Numbered from the stretch's first letter, positions 1 through 12,540 are shown. The stretch is DNA of 64,000 nt from Paracidovorax cattleyae (GCF_900104515.1 NZ_FNJL01000005.1:172250-236249), one strand, 5' to 3'. The notes: generated from the sequence alone by a model not told the origin. Translations and numbers: made by a program.

Positions 1-115
1 AGACGACGGTCGCGATCGAATTGGCGGCGTCGTGGAATCCGTTCATGAAATCGAACAGGATGGCCAGCGCGACCAGGAGGGCAACGACCCACAGGGCGGT
101 TTGTACGGTTTCCAT
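1..115 (-). CDS. PiT-family inorganic phosphate transporter, N-terminal fragment
   Basis: Only the first 38 codons lie in the window; the gene runs off the left edge. The visible part is one hydrophobic segment (WVVALLVALAILF) followed by NGFHDAANSIATVV, which matches the conserved N-terminal PiT signature with its helix-breaking Asn and Asp residues. PiT proteins import phosphate, usually as a metal-phosphate complex, by proton symport across the inner membrane. It starts 29 nt downstream of the DUF47 gene on the same strand, the usual operon order, so the two probably share one promoter and work together. Function is firm at family level; the length and intactness of the gene cannot be judged here. 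Confidence 0.85.
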   Translation of the reverse strand, partial: METVQTALWVVALLVALAILFDFMNGFHDAANSIATVV

Positions 116-144
116 GCTTTGAGAGCGCTTGCGTCCGCCGCGGG

Positions 145-792
145 TCAGGAGTTCTCGAGGATGATGCCCTCGATGTGGTTGGCCACGTCCTCGCACTTGT
201 CGGTGATGGTTTCCAGCAGCTCGTAGATGGCCTTGAGCTTCAGCACCTCGCGAACGTCGGGCTCTTCGCGGAAAAGCTTGCTCATGGCGCTGCGCATGAC
301 GCGGTCGGCATCGCTTTCCAGGCGGTCGATTTCCTCGCAGGTCTTGAGCGCCGCCTCGGCCACGCCCGGGTCGGCGATCTTCTCCAGCAGCTTGACGGCA
401 TCGCGCAGCCGCTCGCAGCACTTCAGGCTCAGGTCCGTGAGGCGGGTGATCTCTTCGGTCATGTGGCGCACGTCATAGAGCGCCATGGTTTCTGCCGAGT
501 CCTGGATCACGTCGGCCACGTCGTCCATCGTGTTGATGAGCGAATGGATCTGCTCGCGGTCGATCGGGGTGATGAAGGTCTTGTGCAGCGTGCGGTTGAC
601 CTCGTGCGTCACGCGGTCGGCGGCACGCTCGGCGTTGTCCACGTCCTGGTTGTACTTGTCGCGCAGGTGTGGGTCGTTGTAGTTGGCGACCAGCTGGGAG
701 AAGGCCCTCGCCGCCTCGACGATGCGGTCCGCATGCTGGTTGAACATCTCGAAAAAATTGCCCTCGCGGGGCAACAGCTTTCCAAACAACAT
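145..792 (-). CDS. DUF47/PhoU-like phosphate transport accessory protein
   Basis: A 215-residue all-helical soluble protein of the DUF47 (TIGR00153, PhoU-like) family. It begins MLFGKLLPREGNFFEMFNQH, the usual start of this family, followed by helices rich in acidic and charged residues, with a second PhoU-like half after about residue 110. The start at 792 is chosen because an AGGAG sequence lies 5 nt upstream; a longer reading frame from 819 adds nine residues untypical of the family. These proteins partner PiT transporters, probably regulating uptake. The gene sits 29 nt upstream of the pit gene on the same strand. A candidate Pho box lies about 53 nt further upstream. Confidence 0.9.
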   Translation of the reverse strand: MLFGKLLPREGNFFEMFNQHADRIVEAARAFSQLVANYNDPHLRDKYNQDVDNAERAADRVTHEVNRTLHKTFITPIDREQIHSLINTMDDVADVIQDSAETMALYDVRHMTEEITRLTDLSLKCCERLRDAVKLLEKIADPGVAEAALKTCEEIDRLESDADRVMRSAMSKLFREEPDVREVLKLKAIYELLETITDKCEDVANHIEGIILENS

Positions 793-845
793 CGGGACTC
801 CTGGACGACTGGCAGGCATGCGCCACCTGCGACGGCTGCCGCATT

Positions 846-863
846 GTGACGAAATGGTGACGA
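846..863 (-). promoter_or_regulatory. Candidate Pho box upstream of DUF47-pit
   Basis: Read on the minus strand, TCGTCAC-CATT-TCGTCAC is a perfect 7-bp direct repeat with 11-bp periodicity, the geometry of PhoB boxes (consensus close to CTGTCAT repeated every 11 bp). It lies 53 nt upstream of the DUF47 start codon in the 318-nt intergenic stretch 793-1110. A clear -10 box at the expected distance was not found. The rest of this stretch holds the leader of the divergent porin gene; no further gene or strong promoter is visible in it. Control by phosphate starvation is inferred from the motif and the gene function. Confidence 0.45.
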
Positions 864-1110
864 TTTCAAGAAAGGCGCGAGTTTAACCGCGACCGCGCTC
901 CGCTCCGATCCGGATAAATGCCGCCGGATGCGCAGCGTTGGGCCGGCGTATGCGCTTTCTTGTCAGCGCATTCCTACAAATGCGGAACGTGAGTACCCAC
1001 AAACCTGCGGCGCCGCGCCCCGTCCAATGGCCCCAAGGCCCGCGCGCGGGCCGAGGTGCAGCCTCCGATCCTGCCGCCGCCCAGCCGTTTTCACACCACA
1101 AGGAACACCC

Positions 1111-1713
1111 ATGCACACACCGAACCGCTCCCTCCGCCTGCTGTCCTGCGCCCTGGCGCTCGCCTGCGGCACCATGGCCGCCCACGCCCAGGCCAGCCGC
1201 GCGACCGGCAACTCCTTCATACCCGCCACGCAGCAGGGCTATATCGGCCTGAGTGCGGGCCAATCCAAGTACGACCTGCGCAACGGCACGAGCCTCTTCA
1301 ACTTCGACGACAGCGATACCGGCTGGAAGCTCTACACGGGCGGCTTCTTCCACCCCAACTTCGGGGTGGAGTTCGGCTACCTGAACTTCGGCAAGGCCAG
1401 CCGCCTCGGTGACGACACCAAGGCCCAAGGCCTGAACTTCAGCCTGGTGGGCCGCGCTCCGATCGGCGAGCAGTTCGACGTGTTCGGCAAGCTCGGCACC
1501 ACCTACGGGCGCACCCGCACGTCGGGCAATCCGGGCTTCGGTGTCGCCACCGGCAAGGACGACGGCTTCGGCCTCTCCTATGGCGCGGGTGTGCGCTGGG
1601 CCTTCAATCCCCAGTGGGCCGCCGTGCTGGAATGGGAGCGCCACCGTCTGCACTTCGCCGACGGCAAGTCGGACGTGGACATGACGACGATCGGCGTGCA
1701 GTACCGGTACTAA
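1111..1713 (+). CDS. Small outer-membrane beta-barrel protein (OmpA/OmpX-like)
   Basis: A 200-residue exported protein. Residues 1-26 form a signal peptide ending in AHA before Gln. The rest is alternating Gly/aromatic beta-strand sequence, for example YIGLSAGQSKYDL, WKLYTGGFFHPNFGVEFGYL and LSYGAGVRWAFNPQWAAVLEWERH, and it ends in VQYRY, with the terminal aromatic residue recognised by the BAM machinery. It therefore fits the eight-stranded OMP_b-brl/OmpA-like family. An AGGA sequence precedes the start. A strong hairpin follows 4 nt after the stop. No enzymatic motif is present; the role may be structural or in host interaction, but this is not determined. Confidence 0.85.
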   Translation: MHTPNRSLRLLSCALALACGTMAAHAQASRATGNSFIPATQQGYIGLSAGQSKYDLRNGTSLFNFDDSDTGWKLYTGGFFHPNFGVEFGYLNFGKASRLGDDTKAQGLNFSLVGRAPIGEQFDVFGKLGTTYGRTRTSGNPGFGVATGKDDGFGLSYGAGVRWAFNPQWAAVLEWERHRLHFADGKSDVDMTTIGVQYRY

Positions 1714-1717
1714 ACGC

Positions 1718-1741
1718 AAAAGGCCCCTCGCGGGGCCTTTT
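1718..1741. terminator. Bidirectional intrinsic terminator
   Basis: AAAAGGCCCC, loop TCGC, then GGGGCCTTTT form a perfect 10-bp stem with A and T tracts on both sides, so it can stop transcription from either direction. It lies between the convergent porin gene and livF. Confidence 0.9.
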
Positions 1742-1772
1742 CATCGTCCACGGCGCCGGGCGCCATCGCGCG

Positions 1773-2501
1773 TCACTCGCCCAGGTAGGCGGCCCGCACG
1801 CGCGGATCGTTCAGCAGATCCTGGCCCGGGCCTGTCATGGTGATCAGGCCGGACTCCATCACATAGCCGCGGTCGGCCAGGGCCAGCGCGCGGCTGGCAT
1901 TCTGCTCCACCAGCACGATGGTCACGCCCAGGGCATAGACGTCGCGCACCACCTCGAAGATCTTGTCCACCATGATGGGGGACAGGCCCATGGAGGGTTC
2001 GTCCAGCAGCAGCACCTTGGGCTGACTCATGAGCGCGCGGCCCATGGCGAGCATCTGCTGCTCGCCGCCGGACATGGTGCCCGCGAGCTGGTCCTTGCGC
2101 TCACGCAGGCGCGGGAAGATGTTGAACATCTTCTCGATGTCGGCCTGGATGCCGGCCTTGTCGTTGCGCGTGTAAGCGCCCATCAGCAGGTTCTCGGTGA
2201 TGGTCATGCGGGCGAACACGCCGCGGCCCTCGGGCACCATCACCAGCCCCTTCTTCACGAGGTCCCAGGCGCCCTTGCCCCGGATGCTCTCGCCCAGGTA
2301 CTGGATGTCGCCGTCGTTCATCGCCAGCGTGCCGGTGATGGCCTTCATCGTCGTGGTCTTGCCGGCGCCGTTGGAGCCGATGAGGGAGACGAGCTCGCCC
2401 TCGCGCACCTCGAAGTCCACGCCCTTGACGGCCTGGATGCCGCCGTAGGCCACCTTCAGGCCCTTGACCGACAGCAGTACTTTGTTGGATTTCTCGGCCA
2501 T
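1773..2501 (-). CDS. livF: Branched-chain amino acid ABC transporter ATP-binding protein LivF
   Basis: A 242-residue ABC ATPase. The Walker A motif GSNGAGKT is at residues 42-49, the signature MSGGEQQMLA near 143-152, and the Walker B segment VLLLDEPS near 165, followed by a switch His-region of LivF type (VEQNASRALALADRGYVMESG). It drives ATP-dependent uptake of branched-chain amino acids or related amides together with LivG, LivH and LivM encoded just upstream on the same strand; the livG stop lies 2 nt from this start. It is the last gene of the operon and ends before the shared bidirectional terminator. The family is certain; the substrate is inferred because the binding protein is not encoded here. 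Confidence 0.95.
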   Translation of the reverse strand: MAEKSNKVLLSVKGLKVAYGGIQAVKGVDFEVREGELVSLIGSNGAGKTTTMKAITGTLAMNDGDIQYLGESIRGKGAWDLVKKGLVMVPEGRGVFARMTITENLLMGAYTRNDKAGIQADIEKMFNIFPRLRERKDQLAGTMSGGEQQMLAMGRALMSQPKVLLLDEPSMGLSPIMVDKIFEVVRDVYALGVTIVLVEQNASRALALADRGYVMESGLITMTGPGQDLLNDPRVRAAYLGE

Positions 2502-2503
2502 GC

Positions 2504-3292
2504 TCAGTGTCCTCCGGTGCCCAGGTAGGCCTCAATCACTTTTTCATTCTTCTGCACGTCGGCAGGCGTTCCTTCGGCGATCTGCTTGCCGTAGTCGAGG
2601 ACAGTCACACGGTCGCACAGACCCATGACCAGCTTCACGTCGTGCTCTATCAGCAGGATGGTGCGGTTGTCCCGGCGGATGCGGTCGATCAGCTCGCGCA
2701 GTTGCACCTTCTCCGTCGCGTTCATGCCGGCGGCGGGCTCGTCGAGCGCGATCAGCTGGGGATCGGTGGCCAGGGCGCGCGCGATCTCCAGGCGGCGCTG
2801 GTCGCCGTAGGACAGGGTGCGTGCCTTGAAGTCGGCGTACTTGCCGATGCCCACGTAATCGAGGAGCTCCTGCGCGCGCCTGGCGATCGCGGCCTCTTCC
2901 TCCTTGAACGCCTTGGTGCGGAAGACCGCACCGATCAGGCCGGAGCCGGTGCGGATGTGGCGGCCCACCATCACGTTCTCCAGGGCCGTCATTTCCGCGA
3001 AGAGGCGGATGTTCTGGAACGTGCGGGCGATGCCGGCCTTGGCCACTTCGTGGACCGCCGTCGGTTCGTAGGGCTTGCCGGCGAGCTCGAAGGTTCCGCT
3101 GTCAGGCGTGTACAGGCCCGTGATCACGTTGAAGAAGGTGGTCTTGCCCGCACCGTTGGGGCCGATGAGGCCGTACACCTGGCCGCGGCCGATGGTGATG
3201 CCGACATCGGAGAGGGCCTGCAGCCCGCCGAAACGCTTGGAAATACCGGCGACCTTCAGCACCACTTCGTTGGTTGTTTCTGCCATGTTCAT
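2504..3292 (-). CDS. livG: Branched-chain amino acid ABC transporter ATP-binding protein LivG
   Basis: A 262-residue ABC ATPase with Walker A GPNGAGKT at residues 44-51, signature LSYGDQRRLEIARAL near 160, Walker B LIALDEPAAGMN and the C-terminal BCA_ABC_TP_C extension typical of LivG (YGKQIAEGTPADVQKN). It pairs with LivF on the cytoplasmic face of the LivHM permease. A second ATG two codons in (MAETTNEV) is an equally good start. The gene is 18 nt downstream of livM and 2 nt upstream of livF, so the four genes are very probably cotranscribed. Confidence 0.95.
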   Translation of the reverse strand: MNMAETTNEVVLKVAGISKRFGGLQALSDVGITIGRGQVYGLIGPNGAGKTTFFNVITGLYTPDSGTFELAGKPYEPTAVHEVAKAGIARTFQNIRLFAEMTALENVMVGRHIRTGSGLIGAVFRTKAFKEEEAAIARRAQELLDYVGIGKYADFKARTLSYGDQRRLEIARALATDPQLIALDEPAAGMNATEKVQLRELIDRIRRDNRTILLIEHDVKLVMGLCDRVTVLDYGKQIAEGTPADVQKNEKVIEAYLGTGGH

Positions 3293-3310
3293 TGCTCTCG
3301 AAGGGTGTTC

Positions 3311-4387
3311 TCAGGACTTCTGCACGAGGCTCTTGCCGTGCTCGGGCGAAGGCCAGAGGCCGCGCGGGCGCAGCAGCATGATGATGATCATGGCCAGCGC
3401 GATCAGCAGCTGGCGCAGGATGGCGGAATCGAGGCGGCCGTCCGTCATGGACTGCAGCGGGCCCGCCACGTAGCGCAGCACCTCGGGCAGCGCGGACAGC
3501 AGCACGGCGCCCAGGATCACGCCGGGGATGTGGCCGATGCCGCCCAGCACCACCATGGCGACGATCATCACGGACTCCATCAGGCTGAACGACTCGGGCG
3601 AGACGAAGCCCTGGAAGGCACCGAACATCGCGCCCGAGACGCCGCCGAAGGACGCACCCATGCCGAAGGCCAGCAGCTTGAGGTTGCGGGTGTTGATGCC
3701 CATGGCCTTGGCGGCGATCTCGTCCTCGCGGATGGCCATCCAGGCGCGGCCGATGCGGGAATCCTGCAGCCGGTAGCAGATGATGACGCTGAGCACCACC
3801 AGGATCAGGAACAGGTAGTAGTAGAGCGTGACGGAGTTGATGTCATAGCCGAACACCTCCAGGCGCCGGCCGAGATCCAGGCCGAAGACCTTGACCGAGT
3901 CGATCTGGCCGATGCCCTTGGGGCCGTTGGTCAGGTTGATGGGGTGGTCCAGGTTGTTCAGGAAGATGCGGATGATCTCGCCGAAGCCCAGCGTGACGAT
4001 GGCGAGGTAGTCGCCGCGCAGCTTGAGCGTGGGCGCCCCCAGCAGCGCCCCGAAGATCGCGGCCACCAGCGCGGCCAGCGGTATCACGAGCCACAGGGAG
4101 GTGTGCAGCCCGTTGGGGAACATGGCCGCGAAGCTCGCGAAGGTGTCGGACAGGTGCGGCGACGCCATGAGGCCGAAGAGATAGGCCCCCACGGCGTAGA
4201 AGGCCACGTAGCCGAGGTCCAGCAGGCCGGCGTAGCCGACCACGATGTTCAGGCCCAGGGCCAGCATGACGTAGAGCAGCGCGAGGTCGGCGATGCGCAC
4301 CCAGGCGTTGCCGAAGGACTGCAGGATGAGCGGCAGGACGAGCAGCGCGATGGCGCCGATGATCCATTGGGCTTTGCTGTTTTTCAT
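3311..4387 (-). CDS. livM: Branched-chain amino acid ABC transporter permease LivM
   Basis: A 358-residue inner-membrane permease with about eight to ten hydrophobic segments. It starts MKNSKAQWIIGAIALLVLPL and carries LNIVVGYAGLLDLGYVAFYAVGA, the conserved region of the LivM/BPD_transp_2 family, and the cytoplasmic EAA-like loop around IREDEIAAKAMGINTRNLK that contacts the ATPases. The start at 4387 was chosen over an in-frame ATG at 4420 because the extra eleven residues are polar and overlap the livH end. It lies between livH (13 nt) and livG (18 nt) on the same strand. Confidence 0.93.
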   Translation of the reverse strand: MKNSKAQWIIGAIALLVLPLILQSFGNAWVRIADLALLYVMLALGLNIVVGYAGLLDLGYVAFYAVGAYLFGLMASPHLSDTFASFAAMFPNGLHTSLWLVIPLAALVAAIFGALLGAPTLKLRGDYLAIVTLGFGEIIRIFLNNLDHPINLTNGPKGIGQIDSVKVFGLDLGRRLEVFGYDINSVTLYYYLFLILVVLSVIICYRLQDSRIGRAWMAIREDEIAAKAMGINTRNLKLLAFGMGASFGGVSGAMFGAFQGFVSPESFSLMESVMIVAMVVLGGIGHIPGVILGAVLLSALPEVLRYVAGPLQSMTDGRLDSAILRQLLIALAMIIIMLLRPRGLWPSPEHGKSLVQKS

Positions 4388-4400
4388 GGGAATGCGTTCC

Positions 4401-5330
4401 TCAGGCACGGTCGGCCACACGCTCGCCCAGCAGGCCCGAGGGGCGCAGCGTGAGGATGATGATCAGCACGATGAAGGCGAAGATGTCGGTGTAGTTGCTG
4501 CCCAGCAGGCCGCCCGTGAGGGTGCCGATGTAGCCCGAGCCGATGGCCTCGATGAGCCCCAGGAGGATGCCGCCCACCACCGCGCCGGCCAGGTTGCCGA
4601 TGCCGCCGAACACGGCCGCCGTGAAGGCCTTCAGGCCCGGCAGGAAGCCCATGGTGTGCTGGGCGGTGCCGTAGTTGGAGGCATACATGATGCCGGCGAT
4701 CGCGGCGAGCACGGCGCCGATGATGAAGGTGGCCGAGATGACCATGTCCGGCTTGACGCCCATCAGGGCGGCGACGCGCGGGTTCTCTGCGGTGGCCCGC
4801 ATGGCGCGGCCCAGCTTCGTGTAGTTGACCAGGTAGACCAGCGAGGCGAGCGAGATGGCCGTGACGGCCAGGATCAACACCTGCGTGGAGGTGATCACCG
4901 CACCGCCGATCTGGAACGGCGTGGTCGGCAGCAGCGTGGGATAGGGCTTGTAGTTCGGCTTCCAGATGATCATGGCCAGCGTCTGCAGCAGGATGGACAT
5001 GCCGATGGCGGTGATCAGGGGAGCGAGGCGGGGGCTGCTGCGCAGCGGACGGTAGGCGACCTTTTCGATGGTGAAGTTGAGCGCGGCGGCGACCACGCAG
5101 GCGATGATGGTGGCCAGCAGGAGAATGACCCAGCCCGGCGCGCCCGGCATGGCTTCCTGCATCAGCCCGATGCAGCTCCAACTGGTCAGCGCCCCGATCA
5201 TGAGCACTTCCCCGTGGGCGAAGTTGATCAACTGAATGATGCCGTACACCATGGTATAGCCCAAGGCTATCAAGGCGTACATGCTGCCGAGGACCAGACC
5301 GTTGATGATCTGCTGCAGCAAAATGTCCAT
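4401..5330 (-). CDS. livH: Branched-chain amino acid ABC transporter permease LivH
   Basis: A 309-residue permease starting MDILLQQIINGLVLGSMYAL, the standard LivH N-terminus, with eight or so membrane segments and the cytoplasmic loop AMRATAENPRVAALMGVKPD. The start at 5330 has a GAAGGA ribosome-binding site 8 nt upstream. LivH and LivM form the channel of the transporter. It is the first gene of the four-gene liv operon. No periplasmic binding protein (livJ/livK) lies upstream, where a 312-nt gap separates it from rarA; that protein must be encoded elsewhere. Confidence 0.93.
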   Translation of the reverse strand: MDILLQQIINGLVLGSMYALIALGYTMVYGIIQLINFAHGEVLMIGALTSWSCIGLMQEAMPGAPGWVILLLATIIACVVAAALNFTIEKVAYRPLRSSPRLAPLITAIGMSILLQTLAMIIWKPNYKPYPTLLPTTPFQIGGAVITSTQVLILAVTAISLASLVYLVNYTKLGRAMRATAENPRVAALMGVKPDMVISATFIIGAVLAAIAGIMYASNYGTAQHTMGFLPGLKAFTAAVFGGIGNLAGAVVGGILLGLIEAIGSGYIGTLTGGLLGSNYTDIFAFIVLIIILTLRPSGLLGERVADRA

Positions 5331-5414
5331 AGAAAAAGTCCTTCGTTGATAACGTCCCATCCCGTTATTGGGCCGGGAATCGGTTCAGCCTTTTGGGCCC
5401 GATTGCCATGTAGC

Positions 5415-5446
5415 AAAAAACCCGCCAGGACAGGTGCCACGCGGGT
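5415..5446 (-). terminator. Possible intrinsic terminator or attenuator upstream of livH
   Basis: On the minus strand ACCCGC, a 15-nt loop, GCGGGT and then five further T residues form a terminator-like hairpin 85 nt upstream of the livH start. It may end rarA transcription or act as a leader attenuator of the liv operon. The 6-bp stem is short for the loop size, so this is tentative. The gap 5331-5642 also holds a hairpin at 5600-5631; no gene is seen in it. Confidence 0.4.
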
Positions 5447-5599
5447 CTGGTGCGGGATTGTAGCCAGATGCCTTGCGGCCGCCTTACCACGGCCCGACGG
5501 GGTTTTCCCGGGGATGGGCAGGGCATCAGGAGCCCGCATAAGCCATTAGGTGCGCTGATCCATTCAGGCACGGACGCGGGGCCGGGCATCTGCACGTGC

Positions 5600-5631
5600 G
5601 GAGGCCGGCGATCATCCGTCGCCCGGCCTCC
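5600..5631 (-). terminator. GC-rich hairpin just downstream of rarA
   Basis: GGAGGCCGG and its complement CCGGCCTCC pair around an ATCATCC-containing loop with one bulged base, 12 nt after the rarA stop codon. There is no T tract, so it may be a weak or Rho-assisted terminator or a 3'-end stabiliser. Confidence 0.35.
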
Positions 5632-5642
5632 GGGACTTCATC

Positions 5643-6947
5643 TCATTTCTTGCCGGCTTCTTCATCCCAGCTTCTGAGCACCGCCAGCTTCTCCGCGATC
5701 TTCACCTCAAGGCCCCTGGGCACGGGTTGGTACCAGCGCGGCTCGTCCATGCCGTCGGGAAGATAGGTTTCCCCGGCAGCGTAGGCGTTGGGTTCATCAT
5801 GCGCGTACCGGTACTCATGGCCGTAGCCCAGCTCCTTCATGAGCTTGGTGGGTGCGTTGCGCAGGTGGACCGGCACTTCACGGCTCTTGTCCTTCTTCAC
5901 GAAGGCCCGGGCCGCGTTGTAGGCGTTGTAACCGGCGTTGCTCTTGGCTGCCATCGCCAGATAGATCACGGCCTGCCCCAGGGCCAGTTCGCCCTCCGGG
6001 CTCCCCAGCCGCTCATAGGTCAGCGCTGCGTCGTTGGCGATCTGCATGGCCCTGGGATCGGCCAGCCCGATGTCTTCCCACGCCATGCGGACAATGCGGC
6101 GCGACAGATACCTCGCGTCCGCACCACCGTCCAGCATGCGTGTGAGCCAGTAGAGGGCCGCGTCCGGATGGGAGCCGCGCACCGACTTGTGCAAGGCTGA
6201 AATCTGGTCGTAGAAGTTGTCCCCGCCCTTGTCGAAACGCCGGCTGTTCAGCGTCAAGGCGTTCTGCAGGAAGTCGGCGGTGATCTCCGTGATCCCGGAA
6301 GCACTGGCTGCCGTGCTGGTCTGTTCCAGCAGGTTCAGGAACCGTCTCGCGTCGCCGTCCGCATAGCCGATGATGGTGTCCGTTGCCAGGTCGTCGAACC
6401 GGAGATGGCTGAGGGCCATCTCCTGCGCGCGTTTCAGAAGCAGCCGCAGCTCTTCATCCGTCAGGGACTTCAGGACATAGACCTGGGCGCGCGACAGCAG
6501 AGCCGAGTTCACCTCGAAGGAAGGGTTCTCGGTGGTGGCCCCGATGAAGGTCACCAGGCCGCTCTCCGCATAGGGAAGCAGAGCGTCTTGCTGGGACTTG
6601 TTGAACCTGTGGATTTCATCCACGAACAGGATCGTGTGCTTGCCCATCGCCAGGTTGTGCTGCGCCTGCTCCATCGCCGCCCGGATGTCCTTGACGCCGG
6701 AGAACACGGCAGACAAGGCGATGAACTCGCACTGGAATGCCGTGGCCGTGAGCCGGGCCAGGGTCGTCTTGCCCACGCCTGGCGGCCCCCAGAAGATCAT
6801 GGAGTGCGGCTTGCCCGACTCGAACGCAAGCCTCAACGGCTTGCCCTCCCCCAGCAGGTGGGACTGCCCGATCACCTCGTCCAGGCTGGCCGGACGCAGG
6901 GCTTCGGCCAGGGGAGCCGCAGGGGACGTGGAGAACAGATCAGCCAT
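5643..6947 (-). CDS. rarA: Replication-associated recombination protein A (RarA/MgsA AAA+ ATPase)
   Basis: A 434-residue AAA+ ATPase. Walker A GPPGVGKT lies near residues 54-61, Walker B ILFVDEIHRF near 110, sensor 1 in FIGATTENPSFEVNSALLSR with the arginine finger in the same region, and the C-terminal tetramerisation domain (HKSVRGSHPDAALYWLTRM). RarA acts at stalled replication forks. The start at 6947 (MADLFSTSP) is preferred; an in-frame ATG at 7034 would add 29 residues with no family support and would come close to the divergent neighbour. The gene is transcribed leftwards, divergent from the UDG-family gene. Confidence 0.94.
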   Translation of the reverse strand: MADLFSTSPAAPLAEALRPASLDEVIGQSHLLGEGKPLRLAFESGKPHSMIFWGPPGVGKTTLARLTATAFQCEFIALSAVFSGVKDIRAAMEQAQHNLAMGKHTILFVDEIHRFNKSQQDALLPYAESGLVTFIGATTENPSFEVNSALLSRAQVYVLKSLTDEELRLLLKRAQEMALSHLRFDDLATDTIIGYADGDARRFLNLLEQTSTAASASGITEITADFLQNALTLNSRRFDKGGDNFYDQISALHKSVRGSHPDAALYWLTRMLDGGADARYLSRRIVRMAWEDIGLADPRAMQIANDAALTYERLGSPEGELALGQAVIYLAMAAKSNAGYNAYNAARAFVKKDKSREVPVHLRNAPTKLMKELGYGHEYRYAHDEPNAYAAGETYLPDGMDEPRWYQPVPRGLEVKIAEKLAVLRSWDEEAGKK

Positions 6948-7090
6948 GGCGGTGGGATGCGATACAGCGAAGAACGTGGGTTCGGGAAGGGAAACCGGCA
7001 GGAGCGATCGGCAAAGACAGGCCGCCGCACCCATTATTCCTGCTGGCGGTATCCTGCACCAATCCGGGGACTCCGCCCCGCCCCACGTCC

Positions 7091-7690
7091 ATGCCGTGCA
7101 CCCAGCCCGACCTCACCGCCCTGCTCCGCGACGTGCGCGGCTGCACGCTCTGCGCGGGCAGCCTGCCCCTCGGGCCGCGGCCCGTGCTGCAGGCCTCCGC
7201 CGGGGCACGCATTCTCGTCGCGGGCCAGGCACCGGGGCGCAAGGTGCACGCCAGCGGCATTCCCTTCGACGATGCGAGCGGGGAACGGCTGCGCGCCTGG
7301 ATGGGAGTGGACCGGGAGACGTTCTATGACCCCGGGCGCATCGCGATCATCCCCATGGGTTTCTGCTATCCCGGCACCGGCCGCTCGGGCGATCTGCCGC
7401 CGCGCCCGGAATGCGCCGCCACCTGGCGGCAGCCGCTGCTGGATGCCCTGCCCGGCATCCGACTCACCATCGTGCTCGGCGCGCACGCCTTCGCCTGGCA
7501 CGGGCATGGCGCGGCGGCACCCGCATCCTTGACCGAGGCCGTGCAGGACTGGCGCCGGGGCGCGCCAGGGCTGCGGGTGCTGCCGCATCCCAGCCCACGC
7601 AACAACGGCTGGCTGAAGCGCCATCCGTGGTTCGCCGACGCATTGCTGCCCGCCCTGCGCCAGCAGGTGACGGAGGTACTCGCGGACTGA
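7091..7690 (+). CDS. Uracil-DNA glycosylase family protein with candidate Fe-S cysteines
   Basis: A 199-residue member of the uracil-DNA glycosylase superfamily. The motif GQAPGRKVHASGIPF (residues 45-59) corresponds to the water-activating loop of family 4-like enzymes, and IPMGFCYPG to the following strand. Cys18-x2-Cys21 near the N-terminus and Cys92-x15-Cys108 have the spacing of the 4Fe-4S cluster of family 4/5 UDGs. The C-terminal HPSPRNNGWLKRHPW matches the conserved HPSP DNA-binding loop. It probably removes uracil or related damage, although some members of this group have no proven activity. It is divergent from rarA, another DNA-maintenance gene. Confidence 0.8.
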   Translation: MPCTQPDLTALLRDVRGCTLCAGSLPLGPRPVLQASAGARILVAGQAPGRKVHASGIPFDDASGERLRAWMGVDRETFYDPGRIAIIPMGFCYPGTGRSGDLPPRPECAATWRQPLLDALPGIRLTIVLGAHAFAWHGHGAAAPASLTEAVQDWRRGAPGLRVLPHPSPRNNGWLKRHPWFADALLPALRQQVTEVLAD

Positions 7691-7883
7691 TCGCGCCAGA
7701 GCGTCCGGCCGGTTCGGCAACACCAGGCACGGCGTGCGAAGCCACGCCCGGATATGCGAAGCGGCCATCCACTGCCGGCGACACGAGTCCGCGAGGTGCC
7801 AGGCTGGGCGCCGCACTGCGCGCACAATCCGGCGTCGCGCGCTTGCCCGAAGGCAAGCCCCCCAACATCCAGGAGACCCATCC

Positions 7884-8240
7884 ATGCATTTCGCTGCCCA
7901 TGCCGTCGCCGCGCTGATCGCGCTGCTGCACATCTACATCCTCGTCCTGGAGATGTTCCTCTGGGACAAGCCGGCAGGCCTCAGGGCTTTCCGAAACACG
8001 CCGGAGCGCGCGGCGGACACGAAGGTGCTGGCGGCCAACCAGGGGCTCTACAACGGTTTCCTGGCAGCCGGCCTGCTCTGGGGACTGTGGCTCGGCGGAC
8101 CGCACGGGCGGGCCGTGCTGACCTTCTTCCTGCTCTGCGTGCTGGCGGCCGGGCTCTACGGCGGCGCCACGGTGGCGCGCAAGATACTGTACATCCAGAC
8201 GGTGCCTGCGGCACTGGGCCTGGCGCTGTTCTGGATCTAG
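7884..8240 (+). CDS. DUF1304 family small membrane protein
   Basis: A 118-residue protein with four predicted membrane helices. It starts MHFAAHAVAALIALLHIYIL and contains the family hallmarks EMFLWDKPAGLRAF and NQGLYNGFLAAGL, which identify DUF1304 (YqjF-like integral membrane proteins of unknown function). An AGGAG site precedes the chosen ATG; longer in-frame starts encode Arg-rich sequence unlike the family. It stands alone between the UDG-family gene and lolA, which is on the opposite strand and convergent. Confidence 0.85.
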   Translation: MHFAAHAVAALIALLHIYILVLEMFLWDKPAGLRAFRNTPERAADTKVLAANQGLYNGFLAAGLLWGLWLGGPHGRAVLTFFLLCVLAAGLYGGATVARKILYIQTVPAALGLALFWI

Positions 8241-8277
8241 CAGCGGGCAGCACGGCGGCGCAGCACCCCGCCGGGGA

Positions 8278-12470
<4,193 letters not shown>

Positions 12471-12510
12471 CGCGCTCCCGGCCCGTCCACACGGGTCGAA
12501 GCCGTGCGGC

Positions 12511-12540
12511 TGGACATCTTTCTCAAGGCCGCGCTATAAT
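12511..12540 (+). promoter_or_regulatory. Strong sigma-70-type promoter of rpmB-rpmG
   Basis: TGGACA at 12511-12516 and a perfect TATAAT at 12535-12540 are separated by 18 bp. The transcript would start near 12547 and have a leader of about 170 nt before rpmB. The region 12471-12715 also holds a short CCCGT/ACGGG hairpin behind trxB but no gene. Confidence 0.7.

Noticed and set aside
12482..12495. CCCGT/ACGGG hairpin after trxB
   Set aside because: Five-bp stem without a T tract; too weak to call a terminator.
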